Positions 52,754 through 61,087 of a DNA stretch of 61,087 nucleotides are shown here, piece after piece (position 1 is the stretch's first letter; every line of letters starts with the position of its first letter). The stretch is from Zelonia costaricensis. Taxonomy: Eukaryota > Euglenozoa > Kinetoplastea > Trypanosomatida > Trypanosomatidae. Position numbers and translations under genes: made by a program. The stretch is from assembly GCA_030849075.1 (NCBI GenBank), contig JASAOO010003436.1:1-61087 (forward strand), given 5' to 3'. The notes beneath the pieces are model-generated. The model searched no databases. It saw nothing but the letters and a program-made list of their open reading frames with translations, and was not told the DNA's origin.

Positions 52754-55711
52754 ATGCGGAGGTCAGCTGCAACGGCCGTCCCGGCCACCCCGCTGGCCAC
52801 GTGCCTTATCGTGGCCGAGTTCGACATCGACACTGGCGCGTGCCTGCGTGCCTGCTACCCGCCGCGCCCCGCCTCCGCCCCCTCCGCCCCCTCCGCCTCC
52901 ACCGCCCCGGCGGCGTCGGCCGTGGAGGCGGCCGCTCCGCCAGGGATTGCGGGGTACACGGAGTACTTTGCCAACGTCATGCTCCCCGACGGCGCGGAGA
53001 AGGTGAGCGTCACCCGCACCGTCTTCGTCGTGAACCGCCCACAGCCCCCGGTGTTCCTGCGCTTTCCCGTGTACCGCTTTTTTCGGGCTGCCGCGGCGGG
53101 CAGTGCCCCGGGCACCAACACCGCGGTCACCGCTGGCACCGGCGATGGTGGCGCTGAATCGGCGGTAGCTCGCTGGGAGCGCCACCCCTGCGAGGACACG
53201 GCGCTGTACGTGCCGGAGACGCTGATGATTAACTCCGACACGGAGGAGGTCTCGCTGCGCTACAAGGACAGCGAGGTGGAGGCGCCGCGCATGGTGCCCG
53301 TGGAGAGCATCTCCTCCCTGCCCAGCATCCCCCACGAGGTGGTGCGCTTCTCGCGGCAGCTCGAGGCGATGCTGATGAACGAGGCGACGCTCGCTGGCAG
53401 CCACACGACCTCCTTCGCTGCTGCCTCCGCCGGCGGGGACACGACCGTCACAGACAGCGCTGCAGCGCACCTGAGCGCGGGGAGCAGCCGCCCTGGAGGC
53501 ACCGGTGGTGGTGGTGCTTGTGGAGCCGGAACGGCGTCCGCATCGGCGTCGCCAGGCATGGGCGGCGGTGGCGGCGGCACGGGCGACTACGCGTTTGTTG
53601 TGGTCGACTACCCGGCCAGCGCGTCGGCAGTGGCGGCGGCGCCGCGGCAGGAGGGCTACCTCATGAAGACTGCCGTGTTTGAGCGGCTGCTCAAGACACT
53701 CACAACCCTGCTGCTGCGCGAGAAGCCGGCGCCGCCATCGAGCGAGGCCCACGCCGAGGGCGCGGCCGGCAGCGCTGCGGACGGGGCTTCAGATGGGGTG
53801 GAGACATTCGACGGCCCGTTGAACGTGCCAGGCGCGTCGGCTGCCGCCGCGGTGGCCTCACCCGTCTCACCGCGCCGGACCGGAGCGTCGTCGTACGGGG
53901 ACGTCGACGCGGAGGGCCGCTATGGGGGTGGCAGTGACGGGGTGAGCCCAGCCTCGTCAGTCCCCCGCTACCGCCCGGCCGCGGACACGGACACGGCGAC
54001 GCTGACGAATTCCATGGAGCCGTCGGGGCACCTCGTGCTGCCCGGCACGGAGTCGAGCGCCACGGAGAGCGACGGCGAAGACGGCGCGGCAGACTTTGAG
54101 CCCGGCGGTGGCGCGGGGCGCTACGTGGACCCCACCGCTGTCGGCGGCGCGTCCGCCTCGGGTATGTCCGCGGCGAGTGCGGCGGCCGCGGCCCGCGCGC
54201 GGCAGCGTGACGCCGCGACGGGGCCGGCGCTGTTTGGCCTGTGTGCCGTCGTCTCGAAGCGGGACAGCACCGCACGGCGCGGCGGCATCACCAAGAGTGT
54301 CGCGGTGCTTGGGCCCTCGCTCGTCTGGCTGGAGCCGTTCTTCCCGATCTTGGTGGCCGCGGCGCAGTACAGCTGCGACGTGAGCGGCACGGGGGAGAGC
54401 GCCTTGCGCGAGCTGCAGCGCATCTTGAAGCGTTGCTACGACTCGATGAACAACGCGGCGGGCATGGTGGCTGCCGGGCGGGCGAAGGTGGACCAGCTCA
54501 CGGCGGAAATCGGCAAGCACTGCACGCTGGGCAGCGGGCAGCAGGCGTACGTGTACTACACCGACGCGCCGTTCAACACCACCGTAAAGGCAAAGATCCC
54601 GCTCTCGCCGGAGTCGAACGACATCGTCTTCACGCGGTACAGCCTCGAGACCATCATCGAGGTGCTCGGCCCCTCCTTCCTGCACCTCCTGCTCGGCATC
54701 TTGACTGAGAAGAAGATTCTCATCCTGTCGAGGCAGGGCGACGCGGCGGATGTGTGCGAGGTGGCTCTGTCGCTCGGCATCATCGGCAACCTGCTGGACC
54801 GCAACTTCATGGCGCAGAAGGTGTTCCCGTACGTCTCCGTGAGCAGCGTCGACCACTTCATGCAGGTGCCGGGCTACGTTGTGGGTACCCTCAACCCCAT
54901 CTTCGACAACGTCAACCCGTGGGGCTGGGATCTGATGTGCGACCTCGACGGCAAGACTGTCATAACGGCGGCGGAGCGGCTGCAGCGCAAGACGACCGGT
55001 ACCTCGTCCACCTCAGCCGGCAACTGGTCCGCCGCGACGGCAGGACTGGCCAACGCCGTCGGCGTCGGTGGCGGCAACGCGGACGCAGAGGCGCTGCGCG
55101 GCTACCCGGCCCCGTTGCAGCAGCTGTACAAGCAGCTCGTGAACATGATCTACCACCTTCGCGCCCTCCGCATCGGCGCCATCGAGCGCAACCGCCGGCT
55201 GCGGCTCATGTTAGAGGACTTCCTTTACACGGTCGTGCTGGTCGGCTACGTTTCGGGTGGCAGCGTGGCCGTGCCGAACGCGCTCTACCCCACCTTCGCC
55301 CACCGCTCGCTGGGCGTGCTGCGGTCGGAGATGGTGTTGACGTCGATGATGGACAGCGTGCGCTCGCACGTGCTGCACCCTGGCGAGACCCCCGCACTGC
55401 TGCTGTTCTGCGCCGCGCTGCGGCACTGCGCGTGGGGCGAGACGCCGGTGCAGCGCACGCTTCAGGCGCTGCTCACGATGCTGAACACGGCGTACGAGGT
55501 GAAGCTGTTTCTGCGGCGCATGGCATTGGCCGTGGGCGGGCTCAACGCGGTGGGCATGCAGCTGACCAGTCCCTCCGCCGAGGCCCGCGAGGCCGCCGCT
55601 GCTCTGCTGGCGCGCGTGGAGTCGGTGCCGGAAGGCAAGGCGGCCATCGCCTCGATGAACAACTTCTTTCTCATGATTTACGAGAACAGCGTGGCGACGT
55701 CGAGTCGGTAG
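52754..55711 (+). CDS. DENN/SPA-domain protein (Afi1/Anr2-like), 985 aa
   Basis: DENN-type proteins are Rab or Arf regulators in membrane traffic. The start is ATG 52754 (MRRSAATAV); a GTG at 52742 is not needed. The N-terminal strand TCLIVAEFDIDTGACLRACY resembles an upstream-DENN start, continuing through PEYFANVMLPDGAEKV-like sequence and FLRFPVYRFF. A long Gly/Ala/Ser-rich low-complexity region (about 100-490) interrupts the module. The core (about 495-740) reads GPSLVWLEPFFPILVAAAQY, SLETIIEVLGPSFLHLLLGI, LTEKKILILSR, FPYVSVSSVDHFMQVPGYVV and GTLNPIFDNVNPWGWDLMCD. The PGYVxGTxNPxF...WDxxCD stretch fits the SPA (stabilisation of polarity axis) family of fungal Afi1. The C-terminus (770-985) is helical, like a downstream-DENN lobe. 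The partner GTPase is unknown. Confidence 0.85.
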   Translation: MRRSAATAVPATPLATCLIVAEFDIDTGACLRACYPPRPASAPSAPSASTAPAASAVEAAAPPGIAGYTEYFANVMLPDGAEKVSVTRTVFVVNRPQPPVFLRFPVYRFFRAAAAGSAPGTNTAVTAGTGDGGAESAVARWERHPCEDTALYVPETLMINSDTEEVSLRYKDSEVEAPRMVPVESISSLPSIPHEVVRFSRQLEAMLMNEATLAGSHTTSFAAASAGGDTTVTDSAAAHLSAGSSRPGGTGGGGACGAGTASASASPGMGGGGGGTGDYAFVVVDYPASASAVAAAPRQEGYLMKTAVFERLLKTLTTLLLREKPAPPSSEAHAEGAAGSAADGASDGVETFDGPLNVPGASAAAAVASPVSPRRTGASSYGDVDAEGRYGGGSDGVSPASSVPRYRPAADTDTATLTNSMEPSGHLVLPGTESSATESDGEDGAADFEPGGGAGRYVDPTAVGGASASGMSAASAAAAARARQRDAATGPALFGLCAVVSKRDSTARRGGITKSVAVLGPSLVWLEPFFPILVAAAQYSCDVSGTGESALRELQRILKRCYDSMNNAAGMVAAGRAKVDQLTAEIGKHCTLGSGQQAYVYYTDAPFNTTVKAKIPLSPESNDIVFTRYSLETIIEVLGPSFLHLLLGILTEKKILILSRQGDAADVCEVALSLGIIGNLLDRNFMAQKVFPYVSVSSVDHFMQVPGYVVGTLNPIFDNVNPWGWDLMCDLDGKTVITAAERLQRKTTGTSSTSAGNWSAATAGLANAVGVGGGNADAEALRGYPAPLQQLYKQLVNMIYHLRALRIGAIERNRRLRLMLEDFLYTVVLVGYVSGGSVAVPNALYPTFAHRSLGVLRSEMVLTSMMDSVRSHVLHPGETPALLLFCAALRHCAWGETPVQRTLQALLTMLNTAYEVKLFLRRMALAVGGLNAVGMQLTSPSAEAREAAAALLARVESVPEGKAAIASMNNFFLMIYENSVATSSR

Positions 55712-57774
55712 TTGAAGGAAAAATGGAGGGCGACCTTGCCGGTGTCCGGTCGAGGGCTACTCTCCGTGACGCAACCGTGGCTGTCCTTGAGCGACGAGGG
55801 TGATGTGCAGGCGCGCTGGGCTGGAAAGTGGGAAGTGCAAGAGGTGGGGGAGGTCATGTCTCGTAGAGAGCCTCCTTGCTGTTCTCTGGTGCACGTCAGC
55901 ACCCCACGCCGCTGGCCGTTTGTCGCGCTTGGGGGTCTCTGCGTTCTTTGTATTGTTTCGTGGTGAGGCTCTTGTCTCGGTGTGGTGACGTCTGCACCCG
56001 TCTTTGTGTCTTCCCGCACATCAGCAGTCAAGGAAAAAAAAAACGCGTGAGGTGCGGTGACGTGCGTGTAAAGACGGGTTGGGGTGGGTGGGTGGGTGTG
56101 GGAAATGCGATACCGCTGCTCCGCCGCCGCCCGCCGCATTGAAAAGAAGGCAATCGCTGGTGCAGCGTCAATGATACCGCCGCTCACGCTTGCGCATGGG
56201 TGTGCAGCACCCTCGTCACCCTCTCTCCTGACTTTGTGTCTGTCTGCTTGTGTCCCTCTGCTTCTCTTTACATCACCACACGGATGCGCCCGCATAGCGA
56301 TCCTTTACCGACACTGCCCCTGCCGCCACAGGCCTCCTCCACGCCCCCCTTCCCCCCTTTCGCAGTGCACAGAAACACACGAGCGTAGTTAGACCCAGAC
56401 GAGAGCAATACGGCGTGCGTTCGTGTGTGCGTTCTCGGCTGCCGCACAATCGAATAGAACTGCAGCGCTCAAGGCGACACCCACCACTCTCTCTGTCGCC
56501 GCCCACCCGCTTTCCGCCCCCTCCCCTTGAGCTTTGTGCGATTGCCGCATTCCGTTTTTTTTTTTGGGGGTACGTTTTGCCCCCCCCCCCCCCACTCAGT
56601 GAAACCCCGTCCCTTTGCGTCTGGTTTTTCTTTCTTCTTCTGTGACGTGCAGTGTCGAGGCAGCGCTGCCGCACTCACGCGGGTTGGAAGTCGCGAATTC
56701 CTCACTGCTCACCCCCCTCCTCCGCGAAACTGCCGTTGCACCCTTTGGCCTCACAGTGCGCGCTATACCATTGCACTCCACTCTTTTTGAGTTCTTAGTT
56801 TTCAGCTCCCTCTCTCCCTCCCTCGCTCGCTTACACGAGTTCTCGACGACGATCACGGCTGCTGAGCCGGCGCAGGCCCGCTTTATCGGTTCACTTCCGC
56901 TTTTCCTTCTTCTCCACTGGCTTCCCCGCACACATTCACGCCACCGTGGAGGTGGTGCTGGTGTTGTTTCCATTGACACAGCTTCCGGCTGCTACCCTGT
57001 AAAGGCGGCCCTTCGTCGTTTTTTTGTGTTTTCTTGTTTCTCGCAGAGGCCTTCATCGCCTTCGTTGTGCTTGCTGGCGTGAAGAGAAGGACGTGCTCTA
57101 TCATATCTCAAAGTGCGTCCTGGTTGCCTTGGTGGTTTCATTCCCGACTTCCACTCACACATACCCACTCACCGGTTGCTTTCTGCTTTGGGGAGATAGA
57201 TGAGCTGTTGGGGGCAGTGCGTCTCGCCTAAAAGACAAACACACACAGACAGACACACACACACACGCGCACGCACAGTGCCAGTATTGAAGTCCTTGCT
57301 CATCGCTTCTCTCTCCCTGTCTCACTACGTGGACCGCTCGCCTCCCACGTTGGTTTGTTGCTCATAGGCGCTGCAGTTGTGTATCGCTACCGCGCCGTCC
57401 CTGAATTCTCATCGTTCCCGCGGCGCGCCTCGGCCACCTTTCCCGCCGTTGGCGTGTTGGGTCCTTTCTCTCTGTTCGGCGAATCTTGCTGCACCCCTCC
57501 ACGTTTCCCCCCTTGCACGTGCTGTCGTGCCCCGGCCCCTTGATTGCTTGTCTTAACTCCATTTGCTGCTTTTGCCGCCGGTGAACTTCGGCCGCCCCCT
57601 CCCCTGAAGCACCACAGCCACATTACGTGCTCGTGCTTCTCTGCCTTATCTCCTTTATCCCCCACAACTCGTGCGTACCCCATCTGGTCTTGTTGCCTCA
57701 CTTTGCCTACTCCTTTCCCGTATCCGGCGTCGGTTGCAACCCACCCTCGCCCGTGCTGTGTGTTTGTGGGCGCC
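55712..57774. other. Long intergenic spacer (2.1 kb)
   Basis: No gene seen. A-run 56034-56043, T-run followed by G-run at about 56554-56569, C-run at 56581-56592, CA-rich 57240-57268. Repeated C/T-rich tracts between 57300 and 57740 provide several possible acceptors. The next gene's frame is open back to 57544 across these tracts and is trimmed. Confidence 0.45.
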
Positions 57775-59973
57775 ATGAGCAAGAAGGTCCGCAGCCCCGC
57801 CGAGGTGCAGCGGAGCCTCGTGCAGCAGGTGCAGAGCATCGCAGCGCACACGCGCGGCATCAGCGACGAGCTGGCGCTCATGTCGCAGAACGTGTGCGAT
57901 GGCCTGCAAGGCAGCACCGAACCCTCCGCCGACCTCCTCACCGCGACCGGGCAGCTCAGCGGCTTCACTCTCAAGGCGTGCACGAGCCTGTCCGACTGCC
58001 TTGACGATCTCGTGAAGATGGGCGAGGCGATGGCGCCGGTGCTGGGGGCCAGCCCCGAGGCAGCGCCGGCGCTGCTGCTCAACTTCTTCAGCACCTTCGT
58101 CACGCAGATGGGCACCTTCTACGCGGAGATGAGCGCGGGCTGGGAGAAGGGCAGCCAGGGCTTCAGCCGTGGCAAGGCCACCTTCTTCCGCGAGTCGCCA
58201 GGCGCCGGCTCGACGCCTGCCACCCGCACCCCCACCACGTCAGCGGCTCCGTCCGTCGTCGTGCCCCCCGCGACCCCTGCCAACGCGGAGGCGGACGAGT
58301 TGTCCGAAACGGCGGCGGCAGCTAAGCCAGGGCGGCGCAAGAAGCACGGCGCCCTGGAGGCCCCACACGACGGGGAGGGCGAGGACACCGCGTCCACAGG
58401 GCCGGCCGCCGCACCCGCTGGCAAGAAGGGCGGAAAGAAGAAGGCCGCTGCTGCGGCTGCGGCTGCGGCTGCGGCGCAGGCGGAGGAGGATGCCACCCCA
58501 GATTCGCGGTCGCGGTCGCCGGCGCACGCAGACCCATCGCAGAACAGCCTCTCCAGCCGCACCGGCCCGGAGGATTCGATGGCGGCGCTGGCCGCGGCGG
58601 CGGAGTCGGGTGTGCAGACGGCGGCAACGCGGCGCTCCGCCAAGAATCAGCCGGCCACGGTAATCCCTGTTTCCGAGGCGGTGCCGGAGCTTACGCCCGA
58701 GGAGCTGAGCGCGCTGGCCCGCTCCGAGCCACCGTACCTGATTCTCACGTCCACCCTAGAGGCGGCGCTCGGCACCGTGGTCATGGCGTCGCGGCCCAAC
58801 GTGTTCAGCAACCTCGCCAGCTTCACCTACGACGAGCCCGTGTCGACGTACTACATCCGCCTCGCCCGCCCCGGGAGCCTGGCCTACTTTGTGTACTGCA
58901 ACTACGTGCGCGGCAGCGAGGACACGCAGGCGGACTTTTTGTGCGACGTGCTCGAGACGGACTGCGCCGAGGTGGACCCGTTCGTCTCGCCGGCGGGCGA
59001 GGTGCTCATCGACGACCCGGAGGATCTCTCCAGCCTGCCGGTGTGCGCCTGGGGCATCGGCAGCAGTGAGGACAACCAGCGGCGCCTCTACACCATGTAC
59101 GCCCTCATTAAGCAGCCGCCGCGCGTCGGGCCAACGGCGATCATTCAGGACTCACTCAACATGGACGGCGTGCGGCACGAGGTGCTGCACATGGCCACCC
59201 TCGTCGACGGCGCGCCCGGGTACGCGCGGGTGACGTGCATGGTGTACTCGGAGGTGCGCAGCGCGGATATTCCGAACCAGAAGCAAGCCGCTATCATTAG
59301 CTTCTCGCGCAGCGGCTTCGACATGGCCGGCTTCCCGGAGGTGCCCGAGTCCGAGGTGAAGGCGGCGCAGTCGCGGGTGAAGCGCCGCAAGCAGAGCGCG
59401 GCAGACGCCCACATAGCTCTCCTCTCAAAGCAGGGTCGCGACGCCACGACGACCTTCCAGCCGCCGGTCCAGCTCGCCTCGCTCGACCAGCCCGCCGCTG
59501 ACGCCGGTATCTCGCTCGGCGGCGTGGGGCGGGCAGCGATGCAGGGCGGCATCGAGGTTCTCAAGGCGCCTTTCACCGCCGGCCGCGTCGTTGGGGGTGC
59601 CCTGCTGGAGGTGACGGGCGTCACGGGCGCGATGCGCAACAACATCGAGAGCACCTTCCGCAAGGCGTTCCCGAACCTCGCCGGTGAAACAATCGTCGAG
59701 TCCTTCAACTGCGCATGGGTGGAGAAGTCGATGCCGAAGCAGGGCTACCTCTTCATCACGCCACACTGGCTGTGCTTCCAGGGCACCATGACGAACGCCC
59801 ACTTCTCCATCGAGTACGACGAGATCAAGGACATCGTCAAGTCCAAGTCGGTCAAGATGTTTGAGAACGCGCTCGAGGTGAAGACGCACCTCAACGACTC
59901 CATCTTCCTCACGAACTTCCTGCAGCGTGACCAGGCTTACACCGCCCTGATGAGTCAGTGGCTGAAGCAGTGA
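57775..59973 (+). CDS. GRAM-domain protein, 732 aa
   Basis: GRAM domains are PH-like lipid-binding modules in membrane-contact and trafficking proteins. The C-terminal ~107 residues (626-732) fit: FRKAFPNLAGETIVESFNCA, QGYLFITPHWLCFQG, FSIEYDEIKDIVKSKSVKMF and ALEVKTHLNDSIFLTNFLQR, the usual strand order. The N-terminal ~135 residues are helical and could be a BAR-like or coiled module (VQRSLVQQVQSIAAHTRGIS). Residues ~140-290 are low-complexity Ala/Pro/Ser/Lys with an Ala run encoded by a GCTGCG repeat at about 58446-58476. The middle (300-540) contains an alpha/beta region (YLILTSTLEAALGTVVMASR, then SFTYDEPVSTYYIRLARPG) that might be a StART-like/VASt domain, as in lipid-transfer proteins. 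That is a hypothesis. ATG 57775 is the first after the pyrimidine tracts. Confidence 0.88.
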   Translation: MSKKVRSPAEVQRSLVQQVQSIAAHTRGISDELALMSQNVCDGLQGSTEPSADLLTATGQLSGFTLKACTSLSDCLDDLVKMGEAMAPVLGASPEAAPALLLNFFSTFVTQMGTFYAEMSAGWEKGSQGFSRGKATFFRESPGAGSTPATRTPTTSAAPSVVVPPATPANAEADELSETAAAAKPGRRKKHGALEAPHDGEGEDTASTGPAAAPAGKKGGKKKAAAAAAAAAAAQAEEDATPDSRSRSPAHADPSQNSLSSRTGPEDSMAALAAAAESGVQTAATRRSAKNQPATVIPVSEAVPELTPEELSALARSEPPYLILTSTLEAALGTVVMASRPNVFSNLASFTYDEPVSTYYIRLARPGSLAYFVYCNYVRGSEDTQADFLCDVLETDCAEVDPFVSPAGEVLIDDPEDLSSLPVCAWGIGSSEDNQRRLYTMYALIKQPPRVGPTAIIQDSLNMDGVRHEVLHMATLVDGAPGYARVTCMVYSEVRSADIPNQKQAAIISFSRSGFDMAGFPEVPESEVKAAQSRVKRRKQSAADAHIALLSKQGRDATTTFQPPVQLASLDQPAADAGISLGGVGRAAMQGGIEVLKAPFTAGRVVGGALLEVTGVTGAMRNNIESTFRKAFPNLAGETIVESFNCAWVEKSMPKQGYLFITPHWLCFQGTMTNAHFSIEYDEIKDIVKSKSVKMFENALEVKTHLNDSIFLTNFLQRDQAYTALMSQWLKQ

Positions 59974-61087
59974 CGCCCTTGCCTCGAGCGTGACGACTGG
60001 GGCTGTGCGGGCCAGGTTGGGTCTGCGTCGGCTGCGAGCGAACGCGCCTCCTCCTCCTCCACCTGTTCCCTTCTCGGTGTCCGTGGCGTGTAGCGTTTGT
60101 GTCGCCCCACTGCGACCCGAGGGCCAACGCAAGGAAGCGCGCAGCTGACGTGCACACACAAATAAACGAAATGCACGGACGGCCTTCCAGCCGCTCCTGC
60201 ATTCCCCTCCTCGCGGCTCTCCCGCCGCGAAGTAGAAGAACGAGAAAACATGGCGGAAAGCTCCACGCGCCCGAGTCTGGTCGCCGCGTCAAGCGACGCC
60301 GCAGGTGAGTCGAAACACTCTTCAGATGCAGCACCGCGCGCACTTTACGTCACGTCGACGAGAGCGGGTACTTTGCCGGGTCGTACGTGAGGACACATGG
60401 GGGGAGCCAGCAGCCGATACAGCTACCAACGAAAAAAAAAAAAATGGTGGCTAGCAACTCCATCGCACTTCCGCCCACACGTGCGCGTGCGAGGCACGTG
60501 AGGCAACGAGAAAACACCTCTGCCTCATCCATCTATCTCTCTCTCCCTTTATCCCGTCACGTTCACCTCTCTGTCTCTTCTCTCATCTCCCACCCGGCAT
60601 CACTTCTCGATTTGCACTTGCGCTCACTCGCGCAAACGCACCGGAACAAACCAAACCATAAACACACACGCACACGCACCGGTGCACTGGTTTAGGTCCG
60701 CGTTGATCCCTTTCTTTTTCCTTGTTGGGGCTGCATTCCTGCCTCGCCCCATCCCCCCCCCCTCTCTCGCTCCGCGCCTTCTCTCGCCTCTCCGACTCGT
60801 GAGCGCGCGTCTTCCCTCCACCCGACACGGCGGGGGAGGCACGCGGCGACGTCGAGCGGACTCCGTTCCCGCGACTCTCACCCATCCCCCCCCCTTCACG
60901 CGCGTCGTGTAAAGCGCTAGGGACTTGCCACGCTGTGTGTGGGTGTGGGCACCTTCCCGCACTCTTACCCCTCCCCCTCTGCTTCCCTCCACCTATACAC
61001 ACAAACCACAGCGTCGCGCAGTTTCACCTGCTCCTCTTCCGCTGATCCCCCCCCCCTGTGCCCTCCTCCTCATCTTTGTGCATCCGT
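59974..61087. other. 3' UTR and spacer to window end
   Basis: No gene I can support. A-run at 60430-60442, CA-rich 60661-60682 and C-runs at 60751-60760 and 60887-60894. C/T-rich sequence to the window end suggests the leader of a gene starting beyond 61087. Confidence 0.45.

Noticed and set aside
57544..57774. 77-codon upstream extension of the GRAM protein
   Set aside because: Pyrimidine-rich leader read in frame; the coding-type sequence begins at ATG 57775.

Overview
The window looks like one internal stretch of a trypanosomatid polycistronic transcription unit, most likely from Leishmania or a close relative in the Leishmaniinae. All 27 supportable protein genes lie on the + strand and none shows an intron. 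Coding sequence is GC-rich with strong G/C at third positions. Genes are separated by 0.25-2.5 kb of pyrimidine-rich, simple-repeat-rich spacer. Most starts follow a polypyrimidine tract and an AG, as expected for spliced-leader trans-splicing coupled to polyadenylation. I see no strand switch, tRNA, rRNA, CRISPR array or bacterial-type promoter or operon.

Layout: 0.2-3.6 kb, a small membrane-anchored hypothetical and a coiled-coil protein with a possible degenerate kinesin-like segment. 6-10.4 kb, a TDY MAP kinase (probably MPK5) and a membrane-anchored MSC7/ALDH22-type aldehyde dehydrogenase. 12-16 kb, an unrecognised 460-residue protein and a PPR-type protein. 16.8-23 kb, two FUN14-like membrane proteins flanking a BSD-domain protein and a hypothetical carrying HELAH. 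23.8-30.4 kb, two small conserved hypotheticals, a TBC Rab-GAP and a long coiled-coil protein. 31.4-37.8 kb, a divergent CPN60, a possible bL9m, a mitochondrial inner-membrane candidate and a TMEM230-like protein. 38.5-50.6 kb, a CCCH zinc finger, a catalytically dead Fe-SOD-like mitoribosomal protein, a divergent tandem pair of about 110-residue proteins, a 50-codon TMA7 homologue, bL28m and SGT. 52.7-60 kb, a DENN/SPA-type protein and a GRAM-domain protein.

Mitochondrial functions are frequent: PPR protein, two FUN14-like proteins, CPN60, SOD-like mitoribosomal protein, bL9m candidate, bL28m and an inner-membrane candidate. Trypanosomatid units are not functional operons, so this is only suggestive. 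MPK5 and SGT lying in one neighbourhood agrees with my recollection that both map to L. major chromosome 30. That is memory, not a search result. I found no clear new multi-gene system. The best leads are the ligand-less SOD, the divergent tandem pair, the possible degenerate motor domain, the FUN14 protein with an EF-type loop and the HEXXH hypothetical.
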